A DNA stretch of 64,000 bases, taken from NCBI GenBank assembly GCA_029959615.1, contig JASCOD010000001.1, positions 434,001 to 498,000 on the forward strand, given 5' to 3'. The stretch's first letter is position 1. Each line of letters begins with the position of its first letter. Under the pieces are notes generated by a model, which saw nothing but the letters and a program-made list of their open reading frames with translations, did no database searches and was not told the origin of the DNA. The translations under genes were made by a program, and so were the position numbers. This DNA comes from Flavobacteriaceae bacterium PS02338. GTDB taxonomy: Bacteria > Bacteroidota > Bacteroidia > Sphingobacteriales > Sphingobacteriaceae. Below are positions 35,474-43,240 of the stretch, piece by piece.

Positions 35474-35722
35474 TTAGTCTAATTTTTTATTGCTCTGCCA
35501 TTTTTTAAACGAGAAGTAGATGCATAAAAGTAGAAAAAGAACAGCTAAAAAAACCAATTGTACTTTTTGGCTTTGGTGGCTTTTAAAAAAAATTGAAAAT
35601 CTTTGGATAGTCCCTGTAATGGAGAAGCCTTTTAATGTAACTGCCCTAAACAAAGAAAAAGTAACCCTAATTAAAAAAGAGAACACAACACTAGGAATCA
35701 AAATTGATCTTATAAATACCAT
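35474..35722 (-). CDS. Hypothetical small membrane protein (82 aa)
   Basis: An open frame with a hydrophobic N-terminal part (VFIRSILIPSVVFSFLIRVTF), a basic middle and one membrane helix near the C-terminus (VQLVFLAVLFLLLCIYFSF) followed by KKWQSNKKLD. It lies on the same strand as the island genes, 165 bp downstream of the YbaB-like gene. An open frame on the other strand overlaps it, and no conserved motif supports either. It could be a real membrane peptide or chance. Confidence 0.35.
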   Translation of the reverse strand: MVFIRSILIPSVVFSFLIRVTFSLFRAVTLKGFSITGTIQRFSIFFKSHQSQKVQLVFLAVLFLLLCIYFSFKKWQSNKKLD

Positions 35723-35887
35723 ATCATTTTAGCTGTAACTTGAGATTCTGGATATTATTTATAAACTACTATTAAAGCCTTCTAAAACACTACAAATTTT
35801 TATGAAATGAAAATACTTCCTTTCAGTTTTACAAACCCGTATTTAATATGCGCAAAACAATAGTACGTTAGTTAATAGAACCATAAT

Positions 35888-36142
35888 CTATGGTTGCATA
35901 GCTACCTTCAGCACTTCTTGCACCTTTATAGATGCTCTTAATATAACGTCATTTAATATTTTCGGTAATTTTAATTCTATTTCTTTAGCTGATAATTTCT
36001 CATCTATAGTCAAATTGACTATTTGTAGTTTGCCGTTTACAGAAACGCTTATGCGACTGTCTATATCGGCTGCTGTTTCTTTGATGTTTTCTTGTAATGC
36101 AATCATTTTATTTTGAATTGCTTGTATTTTCTCTATATCCAT
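35888..36142 (-). CDS. YbaB/EbfC-like small protein
   Basis: An 84-residue protein: an N-terminal helix (EKIQAIQNKMIALQENIKETAADIDS), a beta hairpin (ISVSVNGKLQIVNLTID) and a C-terminal helical part (LPKILNDVILRASIKVQEVLK). This helix-hairpin-helix order is that of YbaB/EbfC nucleoid-associated proteins, though it is shorter than the usual 100-110 residues. It lies 34 bp downstream of the outer-membrane gene, probably in the same transcript. The housekeeping ybaB is normally near recR or dnaX, so this is an accessory copy; role unknown. Confidence 0.55.
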   Translation of the reverse strand: MDIEKIQAIQNKMIALQENIKETAADIDSRISVSVNGKLQIVNLTIDEKLSAKEIELKLPKILNDVILRASIKVQEVLKVAMQP

Positions 36143-36176
36143 GTTAATTTAAAAATTTAACTAGTCCCTAGGTTTA

Positions 36177-37883
36177 TTATAATTTGATCATTATTCCAAA
36201 TCCAATATTACAGCCAGTTGGTTTAATTATTAATGTATTAAGTGTATAATCTTTTAAAGGGGGGTTAATGCCTGATGACGCTAGCAACGCTATTTTATGA
36301 CTAAGCTCGTAGGCGGTACGTAAACCAAAATAAATAGTGTTATAGTTTTTTCGATCTCCTTCAAACTTCACATTCAACAGCTCATAACCTGCAAAAGGTA
36401 TGAATATTAGCTCTCTTTCTCTTCTAGGCAGGATAAAGTTGTAGGACAAATTAAAAGTTGAAACAGCTGATCTGATCTTTTTTTTATTTGAAAAGTTACT
36501 CATATGTTCATAGTTAAAAAATAGATTTTCATAAAGCCTAAGACCGATGTATGACCCTGTGCCGTAGCTAATACTTTCAGGGATATTATAGATGGTACTC
36601 ACTAAGCTAATAGGTAGTCTATAAATACTCCAGCCCATTCTGATGTTATCTGACCTGATGTAATCATAAATCTTACGTCCTAGAGGCTTTTTATAATTAG
36701 CAGCTGCCACGATATTATTCTTTTTGATGGTATCTAGCTTTTCGATTAGGATTCTCTCTATTTTACCATTCAATTCGGCTTCTCTAAATAGAGGTTCATA
36801 TTTAGCCCATTCTTCCTTGTCTGGAGGTTTGTTTATTAAAAAAATATCATCTACTTCTTGTACTGCATCTTTATAGCGTATTTTTTCCACCTTAATAGTG
36901 TCGAGTTCTGTTCTAACAAAGCTCACCGTCGAAGTCGGCTCTTCATTCTTATATTCTGCCAAGATTTTAGAATGTGCTTCTGCCAAATACCATTTTTCCC
37001 CAATCCTTTCGTAACCCACTCTATAAGCGACTTGTTTACGTGCTATAAAAGGACCAAAACGAGGGATATCGTAATAGATGAGATTACTTGCAACAAAAGC
37101 GTAGGAAGCGGTATCTATGTATAAAGTAGCTTCGAGTCTGTTGTACTTTTTGGCTGTATCCAGTAAAATGCTGTTGATTACAAAAACTTTATGATTATTA
37201 TACATTTGCTTGCCTACTAAGCGATAGTCAAATTTTCGCTTTTTTAAAAGCTTCACAAGTAACTCTTTATTATGCGCTATATCTACAAGATCGATTAGAT
37301 TATATGTTCCCAAATTTCTAATATATTTCAATGTTTTATCATAAACCGTATCCAATTGGTTCGATAAAACCTCTACCATAGTTTTATAATTACTAGTATA
37401 AGGTGAGATGTAAGCTTTTAAGAAGGCGTCAGATCTGAAATATTGAGATTGGTTTCTTGATTTCTGTATCCGTAAAATACCTTTGATGACGGTTGGCTTG
37501 TCCGAATAGTTTTCCGGGATTTTTTTAATAGCTTTTTTGATAATATCATCGCCTGGCGCAATTAGCACTTCTCTTAATCCAGTACTATTTTCTGTTAGTT
37601 GAACTTTGTAAACGTGATTAGGTTGGTAAATAAGATTTATGCTCAAATAGCCAATATGGCTAAAACCAATGCCCAACTCTGTCACCCTTTTTAGAGAAAC
37701 ATTAATTTCAAAATAACCGTTTTTATCAGTTCTGGTGACTTGACTACCTACTTTAACAGTTACTCCATTTAAGCTTCCTTGACTTTCGTTACTTACTACG
37801 CTGCCTCTAATAGCTACGGTTTGAGCAATGACAATTTGCCCATATATTAGATGAAAAATTATGATTAAGATTTTTAACCTCAT
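36177..37883 (-). CDS. Carboxypeptidase-regulatory-like outer-membrane protein
   Basis: A 568-residue protein with a signal peptide (about 1-20), a carboxypeptidase-regulatory-like beta-sandwich (about 22-105: AIRGSVVSNESQGSLNGVTVKVGS), then a DUF5686-like region with AIKKIPENYSDKP, and a final barrel-like part (about 420-568) rich in aromatic strands. Such proteins sit in the outer membrane and are not full TonB receptors, as no plug is seen. It belongs to the peptide island by strand and position; it could be a surface partner of the exported peptides, which is inference. Confidence 0.72.
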   Translation of the reverse strand: MRLKILIIIFHLIYGQIVIAQTVAIRGSVVSNESQGSLNGVTVKVGSQVTRTDKNGYFEINVSLKRVTELGIGFSHIGYLSINLIYQPNHVYKVQLTENSTGLREVLIAPGDDIIKKAIKKIPENYSDKPTVIKGILRIQKSRNQSQYFRSDAFLKAYISPYTSNYKTMVEVLSNQLDTVYDKTLKYIRNLGTYNLIDLVDIAHNKELLVKLLKKRKFDYRLVGKQMYNNHKVFVINSILLDTAKKYNRLEATLYIDTASYAFVASNLIYYDIPRFGPFIARKQVAYRVGYERIGEKWYLAEAHSKILAEYKNEEPTSTVSFVRTELDTIKVEKIRYKDAVQEVDDIFLINKPPDKEEWAKYEPLFREAELNGKIERILIEKLDTIKKNNIVAAANYKKPLGRKIYDYIRSDNIRMGWSIYRLPISLVSTIYNIPESISYGTGSYIGLRLYENLFFNYEHMSNFSNKKKIRSAVSTFNLSYNFILPRRERELIFIPFAGYELLNVKFEGDRKNYNTIYFGLRTAYELSHKIALLASSGINPPLKDYTLNTLIIKPTGCNIGFGIMIKL

Positions 37884-38042
37884 AGAGATACCATTTTAAC
37901 TAGTAGTTAAGACCTTAGATTGGTGTTTATTTAATTTATTGTTTCGTTGATCGTTAAAATAGATCTTAGATTTTCTTTCATAAGCTTAACTATCATCAAA
38001 CTATGTCTATCGATTTTATAAAAGCTTAAGAAGAATAGAAAA

Positions 38043-38096
38043 AGTGCCCTTCAAGCTTCTTTTGACAGCGTCATTTTAAAAAAGCTGAAGGACACT
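38043..38096 (-). terminator. Terminator after peptide gene 1
   Basis: Arms at 38043-38058 and 38082-38096 pair over about 14 bp (one wobble, one bulge). On the minus strand a run of five T's follows. It starts 8 bp after the stop of the peptide gene. Confidence 0.75.
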
Positions 38097-38104
38097 CCTC
38101 TAGC

Positions 38105-38302
38105 CTAGATAGGGAGACCCGCCCCAATCATGCCGCAAGCAAGAGCAACGGCCATAGGGTTTTTGTGCCCATCGAGACCCGCAATTATTAATCCCCCAAC
38201 AAATCCGATAATTGCTCCGAAGATACCCCCACCATCAATTTCATTCATTTCTTTCTGAGTTAATTCCTGAACACCAAAGCTTTCTAAATTTAAATTTTTC
38301 AT
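38105..38302 (-). CDS. Double-glycine leader peptide, bacteriocin-like precursor 1
   Basis: A 65-residue precursor. The leader is residues 1-25, beginning MKNLNLESFGV and ending EIDGG, the processing site of C39 peptidases. The predicted core (26-65) is small, hydrophobic and Gly-rich: GIFGAIIGFVGGLIIAGLDG, then HKNPMAVALACGMIGAGLPI, with one cysteine. Glycine zipper-like spacing suggests membrane insertion, as in class II bacteriocins. No lanthionine, radical-SAM or cyclase gene is near, so an unmodified peptide is most likely. The C39 exporter is 1.4 kb upstream. Bacteriocin activity is inferred. Confidence 0.8.
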   Translation of the reverse strand: MKNLNLESFGVQELTQKEMNEIDGGGIFGAIIGFVGGLIIAGLDGHKNPMAVALACGMIGAGLPI

Positions 38303-38506
38303 TTCTTAGAAGTTTTATCATTAGATTTAAGTGGCCGCTGAAAGAACAAATAACTTAAACCAGTTGTAGGCAAAAAACAAATGGCAGATAAATAGAATTA
38401 CAAATTCTACGATAGCAAGTTCGACATTGCAAATGTCAAACAGCGAGAACGCGAGAACTTCTAATGGATAGCATATGAGCACACCTCTCGTACAAAACAA
38501 GGAAAT
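38303..38506. other. Gap upstream of peptide gene 1 with two small palindromes
   Basis: TAGAATT-ACA-AATTCTA (38393-38409) and GACATT-GCA-AATGTC (38423-38437) are perfect, both with 3-nt centres, 13 bp apart. No TAnnTTTG box is found on the minus strand here, so the promoter of the peptide gene is not visible. Confidence 0.5.
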
Positions 38507-39001
38507 TCAACTTTTGAAATAAAGCTGACCTAAAACAACCAATAAGTTTCTAGCAGCATGAATAATGAAGACCGCCAGAAATGGATACTTACTATAAGTT
38601 TTAAAGTAATGAAAAACAAAGCAAAAATAGCAGCCAATAACAAACGTGAAAATTCGATATTCGATACTAAAATCATGTATTAATCCAAAAGTAAGACCTG
38701 AAATTAACACTATGAGGTAAATTCTTTTCTTGAAAAATGAAAATGTGTTTAGTTGCTCATATATCAGCCATTGAAAGATAAACGTTTCTATTATAGGAGA
38801 AACAATCAAGGCGAATAAAATAAATAATTGCTGATCCTTACCCCAAAGTACGCTCAAGTCTCTTCCCCCATTGCTATTAGCATAATGTATGATTGGAAAT
38901 AATAACAATGAAGAGAGATAACTAAGTATGAAAAAAAACATAACCTGCCCTGCAAATTTCCTATCTCTTATCCAATCATGTAAAACTAAAATTATCCACA
39001 T
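38507..39001 (-). CDS. CPBP family membrane protein (possible immunity protein)
   Basis: A 164-residue protein with about five membrane helices. Three CPBP (Abi) motifs are recognisable: motif 1 is IIETFIFQW, in place of the usual EExxxR; motif 2 is FGLIHDF; motif 3 is IHAARNLL. The second Glu and the His/Asn residues are kept, but the Arg is Gln. CPBP proteins are Rce1-like proteases, and several act as self-immunity in bacteriocin loci of Gram-positive bacteria. It lies between the two leader-peptide genes, which supports an immunity role here. Confidence 0.72.
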   Translation of the reverse strand: MWIILVLHDWIRDRKFAGQVMFFFILSYLSSLLLFPIIHYANSNGGRDLSVLWGKDQQLFILFALIVSPIIETFIFQWLIYEQLNTFSFFKKRIYLIVLISGLTFGLIHDFSIEYRIFTFVIGCYFCFVFHYFKTYSKYPFLAVFIIHAARNLLVVLGQLYFKS

Positions 39002-39021
39002 ATTATATGTTTTATTTTAAA

Positions 39022-39055
39022 ATAATAATGGTGTAGAAATCTACACCATTATTAT
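39022..39055 (-). terminator. Terminator after peptide gene 2
   Basis: A perfect 16-bp stem (39022-39037 with 39040-39055, two-base centre) is followed on the minus strand by TTTTA. The stem starts 2 bp after the stop codon of the alternate frame (39058-39060), not after the stop of the leader frame (39117). Confidence 0.8.
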
Positions 39056-39057
39056 CG

Positions 39058-39257
39058 CTATTTCAAAAAAGCTTCTGGATGCTTTTTATAAGCAGCTCTA
39101 ATGGTCTTGTGCGTACCTATAATATCTTCTCTGTGTTCCCAAGCTTTTCTCCAAGCCATATGAGAAAATCTTCTTGCCATCCTCCTCCGTCAATATTCAC
39201 AATTTCTTTAGCATCCAATTCTCGAACACCAAAGTTTTCTAAATTTAAGTTTTTCAT
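39058..39257 (-). pseudogene. Double-glycine leader peptide 2, apparently frameshifted at the leader/core junction
   Basis: The ATG at 39257 opens a leader nearly identical to that of precursor 1 (MKNLNLENFGV, then EL, KE and IDGGG at the same positions). In that frame translation ends at 39117 after 46 residues with a 21-residue core. In the next frame, from a point inside the GG codons, an open stretch of 40 codons (MARRFSHMAWRKAW to HPEAFLK, 39180-39058) runs to the terminator. One extra base at the junction would give a 66-residue precursor, matching the 65 residues of precursor 1. So either a decayed gene, a sequencing error or a shortened peptide. Confidence 0.65.
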
Positions 39258-39356
39258 TATTTAGACTTTAAATTTCACGCCTACTCTGTTTAAGGTTTTT
39301 CGGCAATCACCTTTTGTTGCAACAGTATAAAGTTAGGCGCACTTGTTATAGAAAAA

Positions 39357-39671
39357 CTATAGTTTGAAAAAATTATTCAAAGAATATTGCCGTGCTTCGT
39401 AGCCTGCATTTATTTCTACCAATTCCTTATCGCAAAGTGGAGAAAAGGTAAGCTGAGCCGATATTTCGAAACCAAACTCATAATAATAGGTTTTGTCTTT
39501 TTTTGAGTAGCCAATAGGTACCTGCATTACTTTTAGTTCTTCTACTAATTGGTACAGCCTTATAGTAGATACGCCAAGTTTTTGGGCAAATTTCTCTGGG
39601 TTGCCAGTCCTGCGCTCCTTAACTAACTTGTGCAATAGGTTAATACGTTCGATATATTCAAATATTTTCAT
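39357..39671 (-). CDS. Small HTH protein of the exporter operon
   Basis: A 104-residue protein from ATG 39671 (MKIFEYIERINLLHKLV). The frame is open further upstream, but that would overlap the ABC transporter. Residues of about 5-55 form a DeoR/HTH_11-like helix-turn-helix (RINLLHKLVKERRTGNPEKFAQKLGVSTIRLYQLVEEL); a short beta part with GYSKKDKTYYYEFGF follows. It comes 47 bp after the exporter gene on the same strand and so is probably co-transcribed. It may regulate the peptide genes that follow. Target unknown. Confidence 0.7.
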   Translation of the reverse strand: MKIFEYIERINLLHKLVKERRTGNPEKFAQKLGVSTIRLYQLVEELKVMQVPIGYSKKDKTYYYEFGFEISAQLTFSPLCDKELVEINAGYEARQYSLNNFFKL

Positions 39672-39718
39672 AGGATAGTGGTTTAGGTAGTTATTAATAT
39701 TGTTTAAAAGATGTAAGT

Positions 39719-41875
39719 CTATCCTGATAAATTGCCAAACTGCTGTCTCCATAAATTATGGTAATGTTCGTCTCGTCGTAGCAATTCATCATGTTTCCCT
39801 TCTTCAATTACTTTTCCTTTATCTAGTACAATGATATGATCGGCATTTTTAATAGTGCTTAAACGATGTGCAATAATGATGATTGTTTTTTGCTGCTGCA
39901 CCAACCATGCTATGGTACGCTGTACGTATTGCTCGGATGCACTATCGAGCGATGAAGTAGCCTCATCCAATATCAGTATCTCTGGATTGCGGTATAATGC
40001 TCTGGCAATAGCAATGCGCTGTCTTTGTCCGCCAGAAAGTGAAGCACCATTTTCTCCCAAATAGGTATTAAAACCCTCGGGTAGACTTTCTATGAACTCC
40101 AAAATGCCCAGCTGTGTACATATATCTATAATATACCGCATATTAGGCTCATAAATACCGACAGCAATATTGTCAACTACGTTACCTGCAAAAAGATCTA
40201 TATTTTGAGGCACAACCCCCAGTAAACTACGCAACGAGGCATTGTTAAAGTACTTGATCGCATATTTCCCTATAAAAATATTTCCTTTTTGTAGGGGATA
40301 TATGTTCTGCAATAACGCCATTAGTGTACTTTTTCCAGAACCACTTTCGCCAACTATAGCAGTAAAACTTCCTGCTTTAATCGCTAGACTTAAGTCTTCG
40401 AAAACTGTCACTCTACTGCCGTATCTAAAACCTACATGTTCGAAACGGATATCGCTAACCAACGCTGGTGTAAGTTGTACATTTGCTGTATCGTTTTCAA
40501 TTTCCAGATCCATAATTTCAAACAGCCGATCAGCTGCTATAACGGCGTCTTGTATAGTTCTGTTGGCAATAATAAGGCTAGCTGCCGGACCAGTAAAATA
40601 ACCGATCAAGGTATAAAAAGAGAACAACTCGCCCGGAGTAATTTCATTATCCAACACATACCCCGCTCCTATCCAAAGCAAGGTGATGGTCAGCAGTTGC
40701 GAAACCAATTCTACCGAAGTGCTTCCAAAAAGGGAATTCTTACCAGATTTATATACGGTTCGCAGTAGTTTTACAAATCGATCTTCTGTTCGATGGTTAG
40801 TAAAATCCTCTAACCCGAAAAGCTTAATAGTTCCCACAGCGTTTAAACTTTCTACCAATTGACTTTCTAACTCAGCACTATTCTCCATGAGTTTGCGCTG
40901 TATCCTTTTATTAAGCCTATTGGTTATAAAATAGATCAACAGATAGAAAGGGACTACCAACAACATAATGAGTGCTAACTTCCAGTAATAGGTAAACATC
41001 AGGGCAAACGAGAATAGAACGATAAAAACATTAACAACTAAGCCTGTAGCCACATCATTAATAAAAGTTCTGATTTTTACTGCATCATTTACCCTAGATA
41101 TAATTTCACCCACACGCATGGTGTCAAAAAACTGTTGAGGTAGCTTTAAAAGGTGTTTGTAATAGCCTAAAATTAATCGAGCATCTATTTGCTGCCCCGT
41201 ACGCATGATAAAAATATTCTTGGTTGTCCCGATAAGCAATTGCAGTAATAAAATTGCTATCATCACCACACTCATTAGATTAAGCAAATTTCTATTGCCA
41301 TCTACCAAAACATTATCTGTTATTTTTTGCACAAAAATGGAAGTAGAAAGGCCCAAAACAGTATATACTACCGAACCAACAAGCGCCTGCAGTGCGATGC
41401 TTTTATGAGGAGCTATCAATTGCCAAAAACGAGATGAATTGGCCACCTTCTCATTACCTTTTTTAAAATCGGCGGACGGTAAGAGTAGTATTAAGACCCC
41501 AGTCCACTCTTGAGAAAAATCAGTGATAGTTTTACGGCCTAGTTTTCCTTTGGCCGGATCCATCAGCTCGATATATTTATCCGTTACTTTATAAATAACC
41601 ACGTAATGTTGCAGTCTTTCTTTGACGATGACGTGTGCAATTGCGGGCAGAGGTATCTTTTTTAAACTTTCAAAAGTTCCTTTTACACCCTTTGCTTCAA
41701 ACTCCAGTTTAGTTGCAGCTTCTACTAAGCCCAAAACATTGGTTCCCTTAGTGTCAGTACCAGCATACTGTCTAATCTTAGCCACTGGGGGCTTGAGTTT
41801 GTAATGGGCAGCGATGGAAGCGAGACAAGCGGCCCCGCAATCAGTTATATCGCGTTGTTTTATTAAGGTAGACAT
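39719..41875 (-). CDS. Peptidase-containing ABC exporter (C39 bacteriocin-processing type)
   Basis: A 718-residue exporter from ATG 41875 (STLIKQRDITDCG). An earlier ATG at 41929 would overlap the HlyD gene and adds a non-conserved stretch. The C39 peptidase domain (1-130) has Cys13 in DITDCGAACLASIAAHY, His in LQHYVVIY and Asp in MDPAKGKLG, all three catalytic residues. Six membrane helices follow (about 155-420), then the ATPase with GESGSGKST, LSGGQRQRIAIARAL, ILILDEATSSLD and IIAHRLST. It cuts leaders after a double glycine and exports the core peptide, so it matches the leader-peptide genes downstream. Confidence 0.93.
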   Translation of the reverse strand: MSTLIKQRDITDCGAACLASIAAHYKLKPPVAKIRQYAGTDTKGTNVLGLVEAATKLEFEAKGVKGTFESLKKIPLPAIAHVIVKERLQHYVVIYKVTDKYIELMDPAKGKLGRKTITDFSQEWTGVLILLLPSADFKKGNEKVANSSRFWQLIAPHKSIALQALVGSVVYTVLGLSTSIFVQKITDNVLVDGNRNLLNLMSVVMIAILLLQLLIGTTKNIFIMRTGQQIDARLILGYYKHLLKLPQQFFDTMRVGEIISRVNDAVKIRTFINDVATGLVVNVFIVLFSFALMFTYYWKLALIMLLVVPFYLLIYFITNRLNKRIQRKLMENSAELESQLVESLNAVGTIKLFGLEDFTNHRTEDRFVKLLRTVYKSGKNSLFGSTSVELVSQLLTITLLWIGAGYVLDNEITPGELFSFYTLIGYFTGPAASLIIANRTIQDAVIAADRLFEIMDLEIENDTANVQLTPALVSDIRFEHVGFRYGSRVTVFEDLSLAIKAGSFTAIVGESGSGKSTLMALLQNIYPLQKGNIFIGKYAIKYFNNASLRSLLGVVPQNIDLFAGNVVDNIAVGIYEPNMRYIIDICTQLGILEFIESLPEGFNTYLGENGASLSGGQRQRIAIARALYRNPEILILDEATSSLDSASEQYVQRTIAWLVQQQKTIIIIAHRLSTIKNADHIIVLDKGKVIEEGKHDELLRRDEHYHNLWRQQFGNLSG

Positions 41876-41901
41876 ATTAATAGGTAGTAGATAGCTGTAT
41901 A

Positions 41902-43059
41902 TTAAGGTTTTTTCTGAGGATTTAGCCAATCATCTGCTTTATCGTAAAGTAGCTGATATAAACTGCGCCTAGCTACCAGAAAGTTAGCATTAAAGGTCAT
42001 GCCCTTTTTTATATAGCCTTTATATCCATTTTTTAACCTTAGGTAATTTTGGTGCAACTTGCATTTCACTTTAAAGTAAGGTGTTTCGTTTTGCATCACA
42101 ATGTCATCCGCAACGTCCAACACGCTCCCTGTAATCATTCCCCATTGGTTATAGTTAAAGGCATCAATTTGGAATCGAACTAACTGCTGTTTTTTAATCA
42201 GACCTATATCTGATGGCTTAATGTAACAGTAAGCTATCAATGCACTATCTGGGCTTATTTCTCCAATTTTCTGATTAGCATAAATATAAGCACCTGTTTG
42301 TAGCCCCATTAAATTTTGTATTGAACCACTTGTTGTAGCTCTTAGCGTATATTGCTTTTCCTGATCTTTTAACTGTAGGTTTTGATTTTCCAGTTCTCTT
42401 AATTCCTTACGATATTGAGATAATTCTCCCTGCCACTGGCTTTCATATTTTTTGACTACGATGTCTCCATTAATGATTGCTTGCTCATATTTAAATTTAT
42501 GTTCTTCATATTCCGTCTGCGTAACCACTTTTTTGTTATACAAAGTTTGATAACGCCGATAAATACGTTCACTTTGTTCCACTTCACCTTTAGCTTGGTT
42601 TAATTGCACTACATATTGCTGCCAGCTCGCTTGGTAAAATCCCGTGCTTAATTTTGGATACCGAATAGAAGGACTTTGTAGTACAGCTAGTAAACGAGCA
42701 GCATCAACTATTTTCATCTGCAATTCTTCTGCGTGCTTAGTGAGTAAGGTTCCTTGTTGCTTAGGCAAACTGGCATCTAAAACTAACAGCACTTCTCCTT
42801 TGCTCACTTTTCTGTTATCAATTAAGTTGCTAAAAATTAAACGACCGCTGGAAGGAGCTAACACCTCTACTTTTTCTATACTGCTTTGCATCAAACCCTG
42901 TCCATTTACACTAATTGTGGTATAAATAAATGGAAGAGAAATCATCGCAATAACGACGGAAAATACAATTGACATGTAAATAAGCTGACTACGTATACGA
43001 GTTTGATGCAAGTACACAACCATTGTGTCAGGTATGTTCTTCACAGGAATTATAGACAT
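41902..43059 (-). CDS. HlyD-family membrane fusion protein
   Basis: A 385-residue protein with one membrane helix near the N-terminus (about 25-47), a lipoyl-like half (EVLAPSSGRLIFSNLIDNRKVSKGEVLLVLD), a long coiled coil (about 105-230, with Lys/Glu/Gln-rich heptads), the second lipoyl half (TTSGSIQNLMGLQTGAYIYANQ) and a beta domain. It would connect the ABC exporter in the inner membrane with an outer-membrane channel. It is the first gene of the exporter operon and is followed after 26 bp by the C39 exporter. No TolC homologue is in the window. Confidence 0.9.
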   Translation of the reverse strand: MSIIPVKNIPDTMVVYLHQTRIRSQLIYMSIVFSVVIAMISLPFIYTTISVNGQGLMQSSIEKVEVLAPSSGRLIFSNLIDNRKVSKGEVLLVLDASLPKQQGTLLTKHAEELQMKIVDAARLLAVLQSPSIRYPKLSTGFYQASWQQYVVQLNQAKGEVEQSERIYRRYQTLYNKKVVTQTEYEEHKFKYEQAIINGDIVVKKYESQWQGELSQYRKELRELENQNLQLKDQEKQYTLRATTSGSIQNLMGLQTGAYIYANQKIGEISPDSALIAYCYIKPSDIGLIKKQQLVRFQIDAFNYNQWGMITGSVLDVADDIVMQNETPYFKVKCKLHQNYLRLKNGYKGYIKKGMTFNANFLVARRSLYQLLYDKADDWLNPQKKP

Positions 43060-43132
43060 ATAAAAAGTAGTAGATGTAATTGCTAGCCAGTACGCTTTCT
43101 AACTTGATGTGTACCATGCCAACATTAAAAAT

Positions 43133-43164
43133 CAAATGTATTTACCCAAGCGATATCCTCCAAA
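43133..43164 (-). promoter_or_regulatory. Promoter of the peptide exporter operon (copy 2)
   Basis: On the minus strand TTTG (plus CAAA, 43161-43164), a 20-nt spacer and TACATTTG (plus CAAATGTA, 43133-43140). Transcription should start near 43127, about 67 nt before the HlyD ATG. Both boxes are repeated exactly at 35324-35355. Confidence 0.8.
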
Positions 43165-43169
43165 AAAAC

Positions 43170-43192
43170 TACCCTATAAAAAATATAGGGTA
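43170..43192. promoter_or_regulatory. Operator-like palindrome between divergent promoters, copy 2
   Basis: TACCCTATA (43170-43178), AAAAA, TATAGGGTA (43184-43192). It is 5 bp from the minus-strand -33 box and 4 bp from the plus-strand -33 box, so one bound dimer could act on both promoters. The XRE gene at 43241 is the obvious candidate binder. Confidence 0.75.
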
Positions 43193-43196
43193 AAAG

Positions 43197-43228
43197 TTTG
43201 TAGAAAACCCGTTAGATTGTTATTTTAG
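43197..43228 (+). promoter_or_regulatory. Promoter of the XRE regulator gene
   Basis: TTTG (43197-43200), a 20-nt spacer, TATTTTAG (43221-43228; one mismatch to TAnnTTTG). The ATG at 43241 is 12 nt further on, so the leader is very short. Confidence 0.6.
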
Positions 43229-43240
43229 TTTATCTAATCT

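Noticed and set aside
35520..35732. Plus-strand gene of 70 codons
   Set aside because: Overlaps the minus-strand frame 35474-35722, lies against the direction of the island, and has no signal or motif.
35343..43195. Transposon ends for the peptide island
   Set aside because: The direct repeats consist of promoter boxes plus an operator-like palindrome, and there is no transposase or integrase between them. A regulatory reading fits better, although a past duplication by recombination is not excluded.
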